Assembly: GCF_004421105.1 (NCBI RefSeq)
Contig: NZ_CP038033.1
Coordinates: 1,073,659-1,137,658 of the forward strand
DNA: 64,000 nucleotides
Direction of reading: 5' to 3'
DNA from: Nitrosococcus wardiae
Lineage (GTDB): Bacteria; Pseudomonadota; Gammaproteobacteria; Nitrosococcales; Nitrosococcaceae
Each line of letters starts with the position of its first letter. Within the stretch, counting starts at the first letter, position 1. A program made the position numbers and the translations under genes. The notes below the pieces were generated by a model that was not told where the DNA came from, did not search any database, and worked only from the letters and a program-made list of their open reading frames with translations. Of this stretch, positions 1 to 9,132 are shown one piece after another.

Positions 1-1308
1 CTGAAGCGGGGCATCGATAAAGCCGTCGTTGGCGCTGTTGACGCGCTGAAAAAGCTGTCTAAGCCCTGTGAAGATAGCAAAGCCATTGGTCAGGTGGGGA
101 CTATCTCGGCTAATGCAGAAGAGAGCGTGGGTAAGATCATTGCCGAGGCCATGGAGAAAGTCGGCAAGGAAGGCGTGATCACGGTCGAGGAAGGTTCTGG
201 CCTGGAGAATGAACTGGAAGTAGTTGAGGGGATGCAGTTCGATCGGGGTTATCTCTCGCCCTATTTCATTACCGATCAGCAAACCATGGCGGCGGAGCTG
301 GATGATCCCTATATCCTTATCCACGATAAAAAGATCTCCAATATCCGCGATCTGCTACCGGTGCTGGAAAACGTGGCCAAAGCGGGCAAGCCGTTGTTGG
401 TTATTTCTGAGGATGTGGAAGGTGAAGCCCTGGCGACCCTGGTGGTCAATACCATCCGGGGTATCGTCAAGGTTTGCGCGGTCAAGGCGCCGGGTTTTGG
501 GGATCGCCGTAAAGCGATGCTGGAAGATATTGCCGTGCTGACTGGGGGTACCGTGATCTCCGAGGAAGTCGGCCTTTCTCTGGAGAAAGCGACCCTGGAT
601 GATTTGGGGCGAGCCAAGAAGATTAGCGTTAACAAGGAAAATACCACCCTTGTGGATGGTGCGGGCAGTGCTGAGGACATCAAGGCCCGGGTGGAGCAAA
701 TCCGCGTTCAGATGGAAGAAGCCACCTCGGATTATGATAAGGAGAAGCTCCAGGAGCGAGTGGCCAAGCTCGCCGGTGGGGTAGCAGTCATTAAAGTGGG
801 CGCGGCCACCGAGGTAGAAATGAAAGAGAAAAAGGCGCGGGTTGAAGATGCGTTGCATGCCACCCGTGCTGCGGTGGAAGAGGGGGTCGTTCCCGGGGGT
901 GGAGTGGCCTTAATCCGGGCTTTACAGGGTATTCAGGACCTTAAGGGCGCTAACCATGACCAAGATGTGGGCATTAACATTGCCCGTCGGGCCATGGAAG
1001 AGCCGCTGCGTCAGATCGTGACCAATGCCGGTGCAGAAGCTTCTGTCATCGTCAACCACGTGAAAGAAGGAGAAGGTAACTACGGTTACAATGCGGCGAC
1101 GGGTGAATTTGGCGATATGATTGCCATGGGTATTCTGGACCCGACGAAGGTCTCCCGGACGGCCTTGCAAAATGCGGCTAGTATAGCGGGTCTGATGATC
1201 ACGACCGAAGCCATGATTGCTGAGTCGCCGAAGGAAGAGGAGCCCGTACCCGCCGGTGGCGGCGGCATGCCGGGTATGGGCGGCATGGGTGATATGGGCA
1301 TGATGTAA
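1..1308 (+). CDS. groL: Chaperonin GroEL, 3' part
   Basis: This is the large subunit of the GroEL-GroES folding chamber, an ATP-dependent cytosolic chaperonin. The window opens inside the gene: the reading frame is open from base 1 (LKRGIDKAV...), so about the first 110 residues lie outside. Visible hallmarks are the apical-domain segment around [10 protein letters not shown], the [18 protein letters not shown] and [12 protein letters not shown] segments of the intermediate and equatorial domains, and the Gly-Met-rich tail ending GGMGDMGMM that typifies bacterial GroEL. groES is presumably just upstream. A strong intrinsic terminator follows the stop codon. No frameshift is seen in the visible part. 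Confidence 0.98.
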   Translation: MKRGIDKAVVGAVDALKKLSKPCEDSKAIGQVGTISANAEESVGKIIAEAMEKVGKEGVITVEEGSGLENELEVVEGMQFDRGYLSPYFITDQQTMAAELDDPYILIHDKKISNIRDLLPVLENVAKAGKPLLVISEDVEGEALATLVVNTIRGIVKVCAVKAPGFGDRRKAMLEDIAVLTGGTVISEEVGLSLEKATLDDLGRAKKISVNKENTTLVDGAGSAEDIKARVEQIRVQMEEATSDYDKEKLQERVAKLAGGVAVIKVGAATEVEMKEKKARVEDALHATRAAVEEGVVPGGGVALIRALQGIQDLKGANHDQDVGINIARRAMEEPLRQIVTNAGAEASVIVNHVKEGEGNYGYNAATGEFGDMIAMGILDPTKVSRTALQNAASIAGLMITTEAMIAESPKEEEPVPAGGGGMPGMGGMGDMGMM

Positions 1309-1334
1309 AGCGCCCAGACCCACTCTCTACCATT

Positions 1335-1375
1335 GAGAAAAAAGCCCCGACCTTAAAGATCGGGGCTTTTTTTTA
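1335..1375 (+). terminator. Rho-independent terminator of groEL
   Basis: A GC-rich stem (AAAGCCCCGA paired with TCGGGGCTTT, short TTAAA-type loop) is followed by a run of eight T residues about 30 bp after the groEL stop. The A-run on the 5' side lets the same hairpin work for the converging copA-copZ-cueR transcript. Confidence 0.9.
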
Positions 1376-1415
1376 TAGCATTAACCACCAGAGTCGCCCC
1401 TCGCTTATCTAGAAT

Positions 1416-1880
1416 TTAGGTTACCTCGCTGGCCATGGGCTCTACTGCGGTGTTATCAAGAGGGGGAGGTGCCACAGATTGGGCAAGATCCTCTAGGATG
1501 GGGCAACTCGGCCGTTGGTCGCCATGGCAGCGTTCCATGAGTTGGACCAGGGTGGCGCGCATAGCGGTTAACTCGGCAATTTTGATATCAATATCCGCAA
1601 CTCGTTGCTTGGCCAATCGTTTGACTTCGGCGCTGGCGCGGTTTTGGTCTTTATAGAGAGACAGCAGATTACGGCATTCCTCAATACTGAAGCCAAGACT
1701 GCGGGCGCGCTTGACAAACTGGAGGGTGCGGACAGTCTCCTGGTCATAGCAACGATAGCCATTGCTTGCCCGCTGAGAGGAGACTAGGCCAATGTCTTCA
1801 TAATAGCGTATCGTCTTAGCCGGCACCCCGGATTGGCTGGAAGCCTTACTGATATTGATCATTGGAGCTACCCTCGTCAT
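1416..1880 (-). CDS. cueR: Copper-responsive MerR-family regulator (CueR-like)
   Basis: This is a MerR-type transcription activator that senses Cu(I) and turns on the copper-efflux genes. The N-terminal winged helix-turn-helix begins MINISKASSQSGVPAKTIRYYEDIGL, followed by a dimerisation helix and a C-terminal metal loop with two cysteines eight residues apart (CHGDQRPSC), the spacing of the Cu(I)-binding pair in E. coli CueR. The first ATG directly follows the copZ stop. The second ATG (position 1862), seven codons in, aligns better with the family start and has GAGGG upstream. It is the last gene of the copA-copZ-cueR run, and a matching CueR box lies upstream of copA, so it probably regulates itself. 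Confidence 0.92.
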   Translation of the reverse strand: MTRVAPMINISKASSQSGVPAKTIRYYEDIGLVSSQRASNGYRCYDQETVRTLQFVKRARSLGFSIEECRNLLSLYKDQNRASAEVKRLAKQRVADIDIKIAELTAMRATLVQLMERCHGDQRPSCPILEDLAQSVAPPPLDNTAVEPMASEVT

Positions 1881-2090
1881 TCAAGGTGAGACCGGGCCTT
1901 CGTAATCAAACCCAGCGCCCTCCACGGCCTGAGCGACTAAAGCATCGTCCTCGACTCCCGTGACGGTAACCTGTTTATTTTCCAAATCCACTTTAACTGT
2001 TGCAGTAGGGGCTATCCCTTTGATTGCCTTTTCCACCGATTGGGCACAGCCCCCGCAGGTCATGCCTTCCACTTTATAAGTTTTTTCCAT
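1881..2090 (-). CDS. copZ: Copper chaperone, heavy-metal-associated domain protein (CopZ-like)
   Basis: This is a 69-residue single HMA-domain protein that would carry Cu(I) in the cytosol and hand it to the CopA ATPase. The metal site is the MTCGGC motif near the N-terminus, followed by a typical beta-alpha-beta-beta-alpha-beta sequence ending GAGFDYEG. The start is the ATG at 2090, eight codons inside the longest ORF, because a perfect AAGGAG lies 7 bp upstream; the earlier ATGs would put that Shine-Dalgarno inside the gene. It sits between copA and cueR, all in the same direction, 42 bp after the copA stop. Confidence 0.93.
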   Translation of the reverse strand: MEKTYKVEGMTCGGCAQSVEKAIKGIAPTATVKVDLENKQVTVTGVEDDALVAQAVEGAGFDYEGPVSP

Positions 2091-2132
2091 GGTTACTCTC
2101 CTTTCAGTCATCATTTGCTTTAGTAAAGTGGC

Positions 2133-4592
2133 TTATTTCAGTTGGGTTCCTGGACGCCAGCGTCGCAAAAGTAAGGAATTGGAAACCACACTTACTGAGG
2201 ACATGGCCATCGCTGCTCCTGCCACCACCGGGTTCAACATTCCCGAGGCCGCTAGTGGAATGGCTACCACATTGTAAATGAAGGCCCAGAAAAGATTCTG
2301 GCGAATCTTGTGGTAGGTGGCCTGAGAAATAGACAAGGCTTCCGCCACTAAGGTGGGATCGCCGCGCATGAGGGTGATCCCCGCTGCTTCCATGGCCACA
2401 TCGGTCCCCGTGCCCATGGCCATCCCCACGTCTGCTGCGGCCAAAGCGGGGGTATCATTGACACCATCGCCAACCATGGCCACGTGACGGCCTTCAGCGC
2501 GCAATGCCTGGATCTGCGCCGCCTTATCTTCAGGTAATACTTCGGCGATGACGTGGTCGATACCTACTTTATCAGCCACTGCTTTAGCGGCGCGGGGGTT
2601 ATCCCCAGTCAGCATCACCGTAGTTAGGCCCTGGGCTCGTAATGCGGCTACCGCTTGGGGAGTGACACTTTTGATGGGATCGGTGACGGCTAACACACCG
2701 AGCAGCTGGGGCGCTGAGGTCACCTCTGCCACCCACATCAGGGTATGACCACTTTCCTCCAGTGTTTGGGCCTGGGTTAACAGAGAGGTGAGATCCACCT
2801 GATTTTCCCGCATTAATCGAAGGTTGCCCACGAGCAAGGTTTGTCCCTCCACTTGAGTGCTGAGACCCCGTCCGGGAAGACTGCGGAAATTTTGGGGCTG
2901 GCTCAAGGGGAGACCCTGAGCCTTAGTCAGTACCGCCTTGGCCAGGGGATGTTCACTGCCCTGTTGGGCGGAAGCCACCAACTGCAGTAATTGCTCACCA
3001 TTGATTTTGAGCGGAAGTATCTCAGCGACTGCCGGTTGACCTTCCGTGAGTGTTCCTGTTTTGTCAAAGACTACCGTATCGCTGTCCTGAGCCCGTTCCA
3101 ACGCCACCGCATCACGGATCAAAATGCCATGGCGAGCGGCAGCGCCAGTCCCCACCATCAGGGCAGTAGGAGTTGCTAGGCCCAGGGCACAAGGACAGGC
3201 AATGACCAGTACTGAGACGGTTGCCTTAAAGGCGGTATCGGCAGCGCCATCTAATAACCACCAGCCGGCAAAGGTCAGGAAGGCCAACGCCACCACGACC
3301 GGAACGAAAATATTCGCCACCTGGTCGACTAGTTTTTGAACCGGGGCTTTGCTGGCTTGGGCGTCTTCCACCAGGCGGATAATGCGCGCTAGGGTTGATT
3401 CAGCCCCTACGGTGGTGGCGCGGATACGCAATAACCCCTCCCCGTTCACTGAGCCGCCAGTGACAGTTTCCCCTTCTCCCCGGGTTACCGGCAGGCTCTC
3501 ACCGGTGATAAGAGATTCATCCAGTTGGCTGCTACCTTCTAGAATAAAGCCGTCAACAGGCGTTCGCTCTCCTGGCCGTACCAGGACGATATCGCCTTCA
3601 GCTACCTGCTCGGCGGGAATTTCAACCACCTTCCCTTCCCGCTCTATTCGTGCGGTTGCTGGCCGGAGTGCCATCAGGGCGCGGATGGCTGAGGCTGCGC
3701 TCCGTTTCGCCCGCCCTTCCAACCATTTACCCAGCAGGACTAAGGTTACCACCATGGCCGAGGCCTCAAAGTACAGGTGACTGCCGGTGCCGGGCAGGAG
3801 GGTATTCCAGGTGCTTAACCCCCAAGCGGCGGAGGTTCCCAGGACGACCAGCACATCCATATTGCCGGCCCCACCCCGCAAGGATTTGTAAGCCCCCACA
3901 TAAAAGCGGCTGCCGATCCAGAACTGGACTGGCGTGGCCAATAAGAATTGGATTTCGGCAGGTAAACTGACATGGATACCAAAGGGCATGAGCAGCATAG
4001 GCAGGGCTAAGGGCAAGGTAAGCAGGGCTGCCAGCAGCAACTGCCTCCCCTCATGCCGTTCCCGGGCGGTGGACTCAGCTTCTTCTTGGGCGCGCCGCTC
4101 TGCCAAGCTAGAGAGGGGTTCTGCGGTGAAGCCAGCCCGCTGGGCAGCGGCGATAACAGTCGCGGGACTGAGTACTCCTGCAGGGGCTGTAACCACCGCC
4201 CGCTCTGTGGCCAGATTAACGGTTGCCTTGTTGACTCCAGGGAGCCGCGAGAACACCTTTTCAAGCCGAGCTGAGCAGGCTGCACAGGTCATTCCTCCGA
4301 TGCGAAATTCCATCCCTTCCGTGGGCACTGTAAAGCCCGCTTGAACAATGGCCTGGTAGAATTGCTCCGGGGACGCCTGTTGCGGATCAAAGGCAATGCT
4401 GGCTTGTTCCGAGGCCAGGTTTACTTGGGATTTTATCACCCCGGGGACTTTGTTGAGCACCCGCTCTAAGCGGGTTGAGCAGGTGGCGCAGGTCATGCCC
4501 TTGATGGGCAAAGCCAATGTTTGGGCCGTCCCGGTAAGGGAGTCCGTGGGGGAGGACTCGTTAACCGAATCTAAATTTGATATTTCTAGCAT
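2133..4592 (-). CDS. copA: Cu(I)-exporting P1B-type ATPase CopA
   Basis: This is an inner-membrane pump that exports Cu(I) to the periplasm using ATP. The 819-residue protein has two N-terminal HMA domains (MTCATC around residue 34 and MTCAAC around residue 101). It then has the membrane helices, the actuator, the transmembrane CPC copper site (IACPCALG, about residue 465), the phosphorylation motif DKTGT (about 508), the SEHPLA histidine-proline motif and the MVGDGVND hinge. All motifs of an active P1B-1 ATPase are present. It is the first gene of copA-copZ-cueR. The leader contains a MITE copy (4599-4670), and the CueR-type promoter lies about 210 bp upstream of the start. Confidence 0.97.
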   Translation of the reverse strand: MLEISNLDSVNESSPTDSLTGTAQTLALPIKGMTCATCSTRLERVLNKVPGVIKSQVNLASEQASIAFDPQQASPEQFYQAIVQAGFTVPTEGMEFRIGGMTCAACSARLEKVFSRLPGVNKATVNLATERAVVTAPAGVLSPATVIAAAQRAGFTAEPLSSLAERRAQEEAESTARERHEGRQLLLAALLTLPLALPMLLMPFGIHVSLPAEIQFLLATPVQFWIGSRFYVGAYKSLRGGAGNMDVLVVLGTSAAWGLSTWNTLLPGTGSHLYFEASAMVVTLVLLGKWLEGRAKRSAASAIRALMALRPATARIEREGKVVEIPAEQVAEGDIVLVRPGERTPVDGFILEGSSQLDESLITGESLPVTRGEGETVTGGSVNGEGLLRIRATTVGAESTLARIIRLVEDAQASKAPVQKLVDQVANIFVPVVVALAFLTFAGWWLLDGAADTAFKATVSVLVIACPCALGLATPTALMVGTGAAARHGILIRDAVALERAQDSDTVVFDKTGTLTEGQPAVAEILPLKINGEQLLQLVASAQQGSEHPLAKAVLTKAQGLPLSQPQNFRSLPGRGLSTQVEGQTLLVGNLRLMRENQVDLTSLLTQAQTLEESGHTLMWVAEVTSAPQLLGVLAVTDPIKSVTPQAVAALRAQGLTTVMLTGDNPRAAKAVADKVGIDHVIAEVLPEDKAAQIQALRAEGRHVAMVGDGVNDTPALAAADVGMAMGTGTDVAMEAAGITLMRGDPTLVAEALSISQATYHKIRQNLFWAFIYNVVAIPLAASGMLNPVVAGAAMAMSSVSVVSNSLLLRRWRPGTQLK

Positions 4593-4598
4593 AGGCTT

Positions 4599-4670
4599 AT
4601 ACCAATTTTATAAGTTTTAGTATAAACAATCACTTACAGCCTTCATGAATTACGTTCTTTTACTCACTGG
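4599..4670 (+). repeat. MITE copy C (degenerate) in the copA leader
   Basis: This stretch matches the MITE copies at 18920-19012 and 42193-42284. It has the same TACCAATTT end, then AGTATAAACAA, CACTTA, a CTT..ATGAATT block and CTTTTACTCA. The centre between the left end and AGTATAAAC is deleted and the right terminal repeat is not preserved. It lies between the CueR promoter and the copA start codon, so it forms part of the copA 5' untranslated region. Confidence 0.7.
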
Positions 4671-4795
4671 ACTTATCTATGTTTGTCGTTTCCAGGTAGG
4701 CGGGAATTTAATCACTGCCGGAAGAAACTGGATATCTGCCTTTGCGAGGATGATGATGCCGTGCCTTTTGCGTAAATCCTGATTGAATGAGTATT

Positions 4796-4826
4796 ACTAT
4801 CTACCTTCCAGTCACTGGAAGGTCAA
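4796..4826 (-). promoter_or_regulatory. CueR operator-promoter for copA-copZ-cueR
   Basis: Read on the minus strand there is a TTGACC -35 box, then a 19-bp spacer, then GATAGT as -10. The overlong 19-bp spacer is the hallmark of MerR-family promoters. It contains a perfect dyad, ACCTTCCAG..(3 nt)..CTGGAAGGT (4803-4823), which is the CueR/CopA box. The site faces copA and the regulator gene is in the same operon, so copper-induced expression is expected. Confidence 0.9.
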
Positions 4827-4904
4827 GGGGGAGAAATAGGACAGATATTTTCTTCCTCGTGGCAGCACTTCCTCATGCCGAGACGACGTTTCTACTTAGG
4901 GCTT

Positions 4905-5103
4905 TAGCCTGGATAATTCATGAGATCACCACAAAGGCACTAAGATCACGAAGAAATCAAAAAGTTAAATAGATTAAAATAATTTGCTTCGTTAGCAATG
5001 AGCCTATCCATCAATTTCTCCCCACTGACTGAGATTCCCTCACCTTCGTGTCCTTTGTGTCCTTTGTGTCCTTTGTGTCTTGGTGGTGAAAAATTCAGGT
5101 TAG
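4905..5103. repeat. Imperfect inverted-repeat element with CACAAAGGA-type repeats
   Basis: The left end (TAGCCTGGATAATTCATGA..ATCACCACAAAGGCAC) and the right end (reverse complement TAACCTGAATTTTTCACCACCAAGACACAAAGG) form imperfect terminal inverted repeats about 200 bp apart. The right arm includes four tandem 9-bp units (CCTTTGTGT, the first with one mismatch) at 5043-5078. No gene is visible inside. It looks like a non-coding mobile or repetitive intergenic element. With the CueR box and MITE copy it explains most of the 626-bp gap between copA and glnE. Confidence 0.55.
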
Positions 5104-5218
5104 GGTGCTGAAAGGAGGCATATTAGACTGGAATTAGGATATGAACCTTACCCCCTGGTATATTTTAACCTAGAAATGGCCGTTGACTGCTTAGAAGCAG
5201 AGGATTTGACAAGTAAGC

Positions 5219-8140
5219 ATGGACTGGCAAGCCAATATCCATAAGTTACCCTCCCTTCTCCAAGGACGGGTTAAAAACAGTTTGGCTCGTTTTCAGGAAG
5301 CGCTCGGACAGAGGGGGCTGGAAGCGGTCCTCAAAGAGAAAACAATAGCAGCCCTTTGTCCAGTCTGGGCGGCCAGTGAATTTGTGGCAAATACTTGTAT
5401 TTGTGAGCCTTCTTTGTTGCTGGAATTGCAAGAAAGTGGCGATCTTTTTCGTCCCTACGAACCTAACGACTACGCCAAGACTTTGGAACGGCAACTCGCT
5501 GATCTTGCTGACGAAGCAGCGCTGATGGTTGCTTTGCGACGTTTTCGCCGCCGCGAGATGGTTCGTATCATTTGGCGTGATTTGGCGGGTTGGGCTAGCT
5601 TTGAGGAAGTACTGGAGGAGCTCTCCCAGCTAGCTGAGGCGTGCCTTGACAGTGCTTTGACTTTTCTCCATCGCTGGCAAAACGATGAGCTAGGCATCCC
5701 CCTCGGCTCGGTTTCGGGTCAGCCCCAGTCCTTGGTGGTGCTGGGCATGGGGAAACTGGGAGCTTGGGAACTCAACCTATCTTCGGATATTGATCTTATT
5801 TTCGCTTATCCCGAATCGGGAGAGACCCGTGGCGCACGGCGGACCTTGAGCAACGAAGAATATTTCACCCGTCTGGCGCGGCGCTTAATCCGGGTCCTTG
5901 AAGAGCATACGGCGGAGGGATTTGTCTTTCGGGTTGACATGCGCCTACGGCCTGATGGGGATTCGGGACCACTGGTGGCGAACTTCGATGCCATGGAAAA
6001 CTACTATCAGCATCAGGGTCGTGACTGGGAGCGGTATGCCATGATCAAGGCCCGCACGGTGGCCGGTGATCGCCGGGCCGGAGCCCGTTTGATGGCCATG
6101 CTGAGGCCTTTCACTTATCGCCGCTATTTGGATTTTGGTGCCATTGAATCTTTACGCAGCATGAAGGCGATGATTGCCCAGGAACTGCGGCGGCAGGGGA
6201 TTAAAGCGAATATCAAACTGGGACCTGGGGGGATTCGCGAGATCGAATTTATTGGGCAATCCTTTCAGTTGATCCGAGGAGGGCGGGAACCGGTGCTTCA
6301 GGAGCGGGGCATCCTCCAGGTGCTGGCCTTATTGGCGGAAAAGGGCCACTTGCCCCTTTATGTCAAAGAAGAACTATGCGCCGCCTATAGGTTTCTGCGG
6401 CGGGTAGAGCACCGCCTGCAAGCTTATCGGGATGAACAAACCCATAATTTGCCAACCTCAGCGGAGGGGCGTGCCCGCTTGGCCTTTGCCATGGGCTATG
6501 GGGACTGGGAAACGTTTGCTAGTAAGCTCGACGAGCACCGGCGCCGGGTCCAAGGGCATTTTGAGCAGTTATTCGCCGCGCCCCATATGGACACGGCTGG
6601 CCAGATGACGCGGGAGAAAAGGCTTGCCGAGGTCTGGTCAGGGAGTGATCCGACAGAGCTCGTCTTAGGCGCTTTAAACGCTGCAGGTTATGATTCCCCG
6701 GAAGAGGTGGTACAGATCCTGGCCCATCTACGTCAGTCTTATACGGTGCGCACCCTCAGTGCTCAGGCCCGAGCTCGTTTGGATCAGTTGATGCCCTTGC
6801 TACTGGGAGCGGTTGGCCGTACCGAGCAACCAGAGCAGTGCCTGCAGCGGGTGGTGGCCTTGTTGGAGACCGTGGCGCAACGCACCGCTTACTTGGCCTT
6901 GTTGGCAGAATATCCCATGGCCTTATCCCAGCTTGTTAAGCTCTGTGCGGCCAGCCCTCTGATTGCACGTCAGCTTACCCGCTATCCCTTATTGCTGGAT
7001 GAGTTGTTGGATCCCCGTTCCTTGTACCGAGTGCCGGACTATGATTCCTTGGTCAAGGAGATGGAGCGATTAGTGGGGGCTGTTCCCGAGGATGATTTGG
7101 AGCAACAGATGGAATTGCTGCGCCACTTTTGCCAGCGCCAGACATTGCGGGTAGCGGCTGCCGATGTGACCGGGGCCCTGCCCCTTATGAAAGTGGGTGA
7201 TCGCTTAACTCATTTGGCGGAGGTGATCCTAAAAAAGGTCCTGGAGCTTAGCTGGCAGCACTTGACCCATCGCTATGGCCGACCTCACCGCAGTAGCGGA
7301 GACCAGCCAGGAGAATACGGCTTTGCTGTCATTGGCTACGGTAAGTTGGGAGGGTATGAGTTAGGCTATGGTTCCGATCTAGACTTGGTTTTCCTCCACG
7401 CTGCCCAATCTAGTGATCCCCCCACTGACGGTGAAAAAACCTTGGATCCTATTGTGTTTTATAGCCGTTTGGGTCAGCGCCTAATTCATATCTTGCAGAC
7501 TCTGACTCCTTCCGGAAAGCTCTACGAAGTCGATACTCGCCTGCGCCCCAGCGGGGCCTCTGGGCTGCTGGTCAGTAGCCTGGAGGCCTATAGTGATTAC
7601 CAGCGCACTCAAGCTTGGACTTGGGAACATCAAGCCCTGGTTCGGGCCCGCTTTGTGGCAGGTGATGAAAGGCTCGGCGCTGCTTTTGCCGCTATGCGGC
7701 GGGAAGTCTTGGGGCGTCAGCGGGATCTGGCAAGGTTACGGGAGGAAGTCCGTGGTATGCGCACCAAGATGCGGAATCAACTGGACCGGAGTCGGCCGGG
7801 CTGGTTTGACCTTAAGCAGGGCAGGGGTGGTATCGCCGATATAGAATTTATGGTCCAATATGGTGTACTTGCCTGGGCCCATGCTTACCCACAATTGCTA
7901 GAATACCCGGATAATATTCGGATTTTGGAAGGTTGTGCCCAGGCTGGGCTGATGGCGCCAGAAGAAAGTCTGCTGCTAGCAGATGCCTATCGCGCCTATC
8001 GGGCAGCGGCTAATCGACTCACCTTACAGGAGCAGAAGGCTCTGGTGGAGGAAGAGCAATTTCGCCAGGAGCGTACCGCCGTCCAGAGGTTGTGGTCTGT
8101 GTTGCTAGAGGATGAGGCTGCCCCAATGACTCCTAAATGA
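5219..8140 (+). CDS. glnE: Bifunctional glutamine synthetase adenylyltransferase / adenylyl-removing enzyme
   Basis: GlnE attaches AMP to, and removes it from, glutamine synthetase, tuning nitrogen assimilation to the glutamine and PII signal. The 973-residue protein has the expected two nucleotidyltransferase halves. The N-terminal deadenylylation domain has GMGKLGAWELNLSSDIDL (about residues 176-193); the C-terminal adenylylation domain has GYGKLGGYELGYGSDLDL (about residues 705-722). Each half carries the metal-binding SDxDL pair, and each is followed by a helical linker (LGPGGIREIEF and QGRGGIADIEF repeats). The length is close to the family norm. ilvE follows after 31 bp in the same direction. 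Confidence 0.97.
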   Translation: MDWQANIHKLPSLLQGRVKNSLARFQEALGQRGLEAVLKEKTIAALCPVWAASEFVANTCICEPSLLLELQESGDLFRPYEPNDYAKTLERQLADLADEAALMVALRRFRRREMVRIIWRDLAGWASFEEVLEELSQLAEACLDSALTFLHRWQNDELGIPLGSVSGQPQSLVVLGMGKLGAWELNLSSDIDLIFAYPESGETRGARRTLSNEEYFTRLARRLIRVLEEHTAEGFVFRVDMRLRPDGDSGPLVANFDAMENYYQHQGRDWERYAMIKARTVAGDRRAGARLMAMLRPFTYRRYLDFGAIESLRSMKAMIAQELRRQGIKANIKLGPGGIREIEFIGQSFQLIRGGREPVLQERGILQVLALLAEKGHLPLYVKEELCAAYRFLRRVEHRLQAYRDEQTHNLPTSAEGRARLAFAMGYGDWETFASKLDEHRRRVQGHFEQLFAAPHMDTAGQMTREKRLAEVWSGSDPTELVLGALNAAGYDSPEEVVQILAHLRQSYTVRTLSAQARARLDQLMPLLLGAVGRTEQPEQCLQRVVALLETVAQRTAYLALLAEYPMALSQLVKLCAASPLIARQLTRYPLLLDELLDPRSLYRVPDYDSLVKEMERLVGAVPEDDLEQQMELLRHFCQRQTLRVAAADVTGALPLMKVGDRLTHLAEVILKKVLELSWQHLTHRYGRPHRSSGDQPGEYGFAVIGYGKLGGYELGYGSDLDLVFLHAAQSSDPPTDGEKTLDPIVFYSRLGQRLIHILQTLTPSGKLYEVDTRLRPSGASGLLVSSLEAYSDYQRTQAWTWEHQALVRARFVAGDERLGAAFAAMRREVLGRQRDLARLREEVRGMRTKMRNQLDRSRPGWFDLKQGRGGIADIEFMVQYGVLAWAHAYPQLLEYPDNIRILEGCAQAGLMAPEESLLLADAYRAYRAAANRLTLQEQKALVEEEQFRQERTAVQRLWSVLLEDEAAPMTPK

Positions 8141-8171
8141 ATAACGAAGTCAGTGAAGGAGACAAAATGAA

Positions 8172-9101
8172 ATGAGCACTATGGATGACCGCGACGGTGT
8201 CATCTGGTTAGACGGCGAACTGGTGCCCTGGCGCGAAGCCCGGGTCCACGTATTAACCCACACCTTACACTATGGAATGGGCGTGTTTGAGGGGGTGCGT
8301 GCCTACAAAACTGCTCAAGGCACCGCTATCTTTCGGCTGCAGGAGCATACTGACCGTTTGTTCCGCTCCGCCCATATCCTCAATATGCTCATTCCCTATG
8401 ACAGGGAAACCTTGAATCAAGTCCAGCGCCTGGTGGTGCGAGAGAACGGTTTAGACACCGCTTACCTCCGTCCCATGTGCTTTTATGGTTCCGAAGGTAT
8501 GGGGTTGCGAGCTGACAATCTCCGGGTCCATGTGGTAGTCGCAGCCTGGCTCTGGGGAGCCTATCTTGGCGCTGAGAATATGGAAAGGGGAATCCGAGTG
8601 AAAACTTCCTCCTATACCCGGCACCATGTAAATATCACTATGTGCAAGGCCAAGGCCAACGGCAATTACATGAATTCCATGTTGGCTTTGCAAGAGGCCC
8701 TGGCTGCCGGCTGCGATGAGGCATTGTTGTTGGATTCGGAAGGGTATGTTACCGAAGGCAGTGGGGAAAATATCTTCATTGCCCGCAATGGGGTGCTCTA
8801 TACCCCGGATCTCACTTCGGCCCTGGAGGGAATCACTCGGGACACCATTTATCAGTTGGCTCGGGAGATTGGGGTGCCTCTACGGGAGAAACGGATCACC
8901 CGGGATGAAGTCTATGTGGCGGACGAAGCTTTCTTTACCGGGACGGCGGCGGAGGTTACCCCTATCCGAGAGTTGGATGGCCGTAGGATTGGTAATGGGG
9001 CCCGAGGACCTATTACGGAGCGTCTCCAGACTCTGTATTTCGATCAGGTTCATGGTCGTCGAGAAACCCACCCAGAGTGGTTAACCCTGATATCCGATTG
9101 A
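8172..9101 (+). CDS. ilvE: Branched-chain amino acid aminotransferase
   Basis: This is a PLP-dependent fold-type IV transaminase that makes valine, leucine and isoleucine from their keto acids using glutamate. The 309-residue protein shows the HTLHYGMGVFEGVRAY N-terminal signature, the Schiff-base lysine in CKAKANGNYMNS (Lys161), and the cofactor phosphate-binding region EGYVTEGSGENIF. The start at 8172 overlaps a two-codon AUG-AAA-UGA reading frame that has the better Shine-Dalgarno spacing (see findings); an in-frame ATG three codons later is the alternative. It lies between glnE and yebC, all nitrogen or core functions on the same strand. Confidence 0.95.
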   Translation: MSTMDDRDGVIWLDGELVPWREARVHVLTHTLHYGMGVFEGVRAYKTAQGTAIFRLQEHTDRLFRSAHILNMLIPYDRETLNQVQRLVVRENGLDTAYLRPMCFYGSEGMGLRADNLRVHVVVAAWLWGAYLGAENMERGIRVKTSSYTRHHVNITMCKAKANGNYMNSMLALQEALAAGCDEALLLDSEGYVTEGSGENIFIARNGVLYTPDLTSALEGITRDTIYQLAREIGVPLREKRITRDEVYVADEAFFTGTAAEVTPIRELDGRRIGNGARGPITERLQTLYFDQVHGRRETHPEWLTLISD

Positions 9102-9132
9102 GAGTGTTGATTGATTAAACGAAAGGAGATCT

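Noticed and set aside
5043-5078. Short regular repeats as a possible CRISPR array
   Set aside because: Units are 9 bp and contiguous with no spacers; no cas gene is present anywhere in the window.
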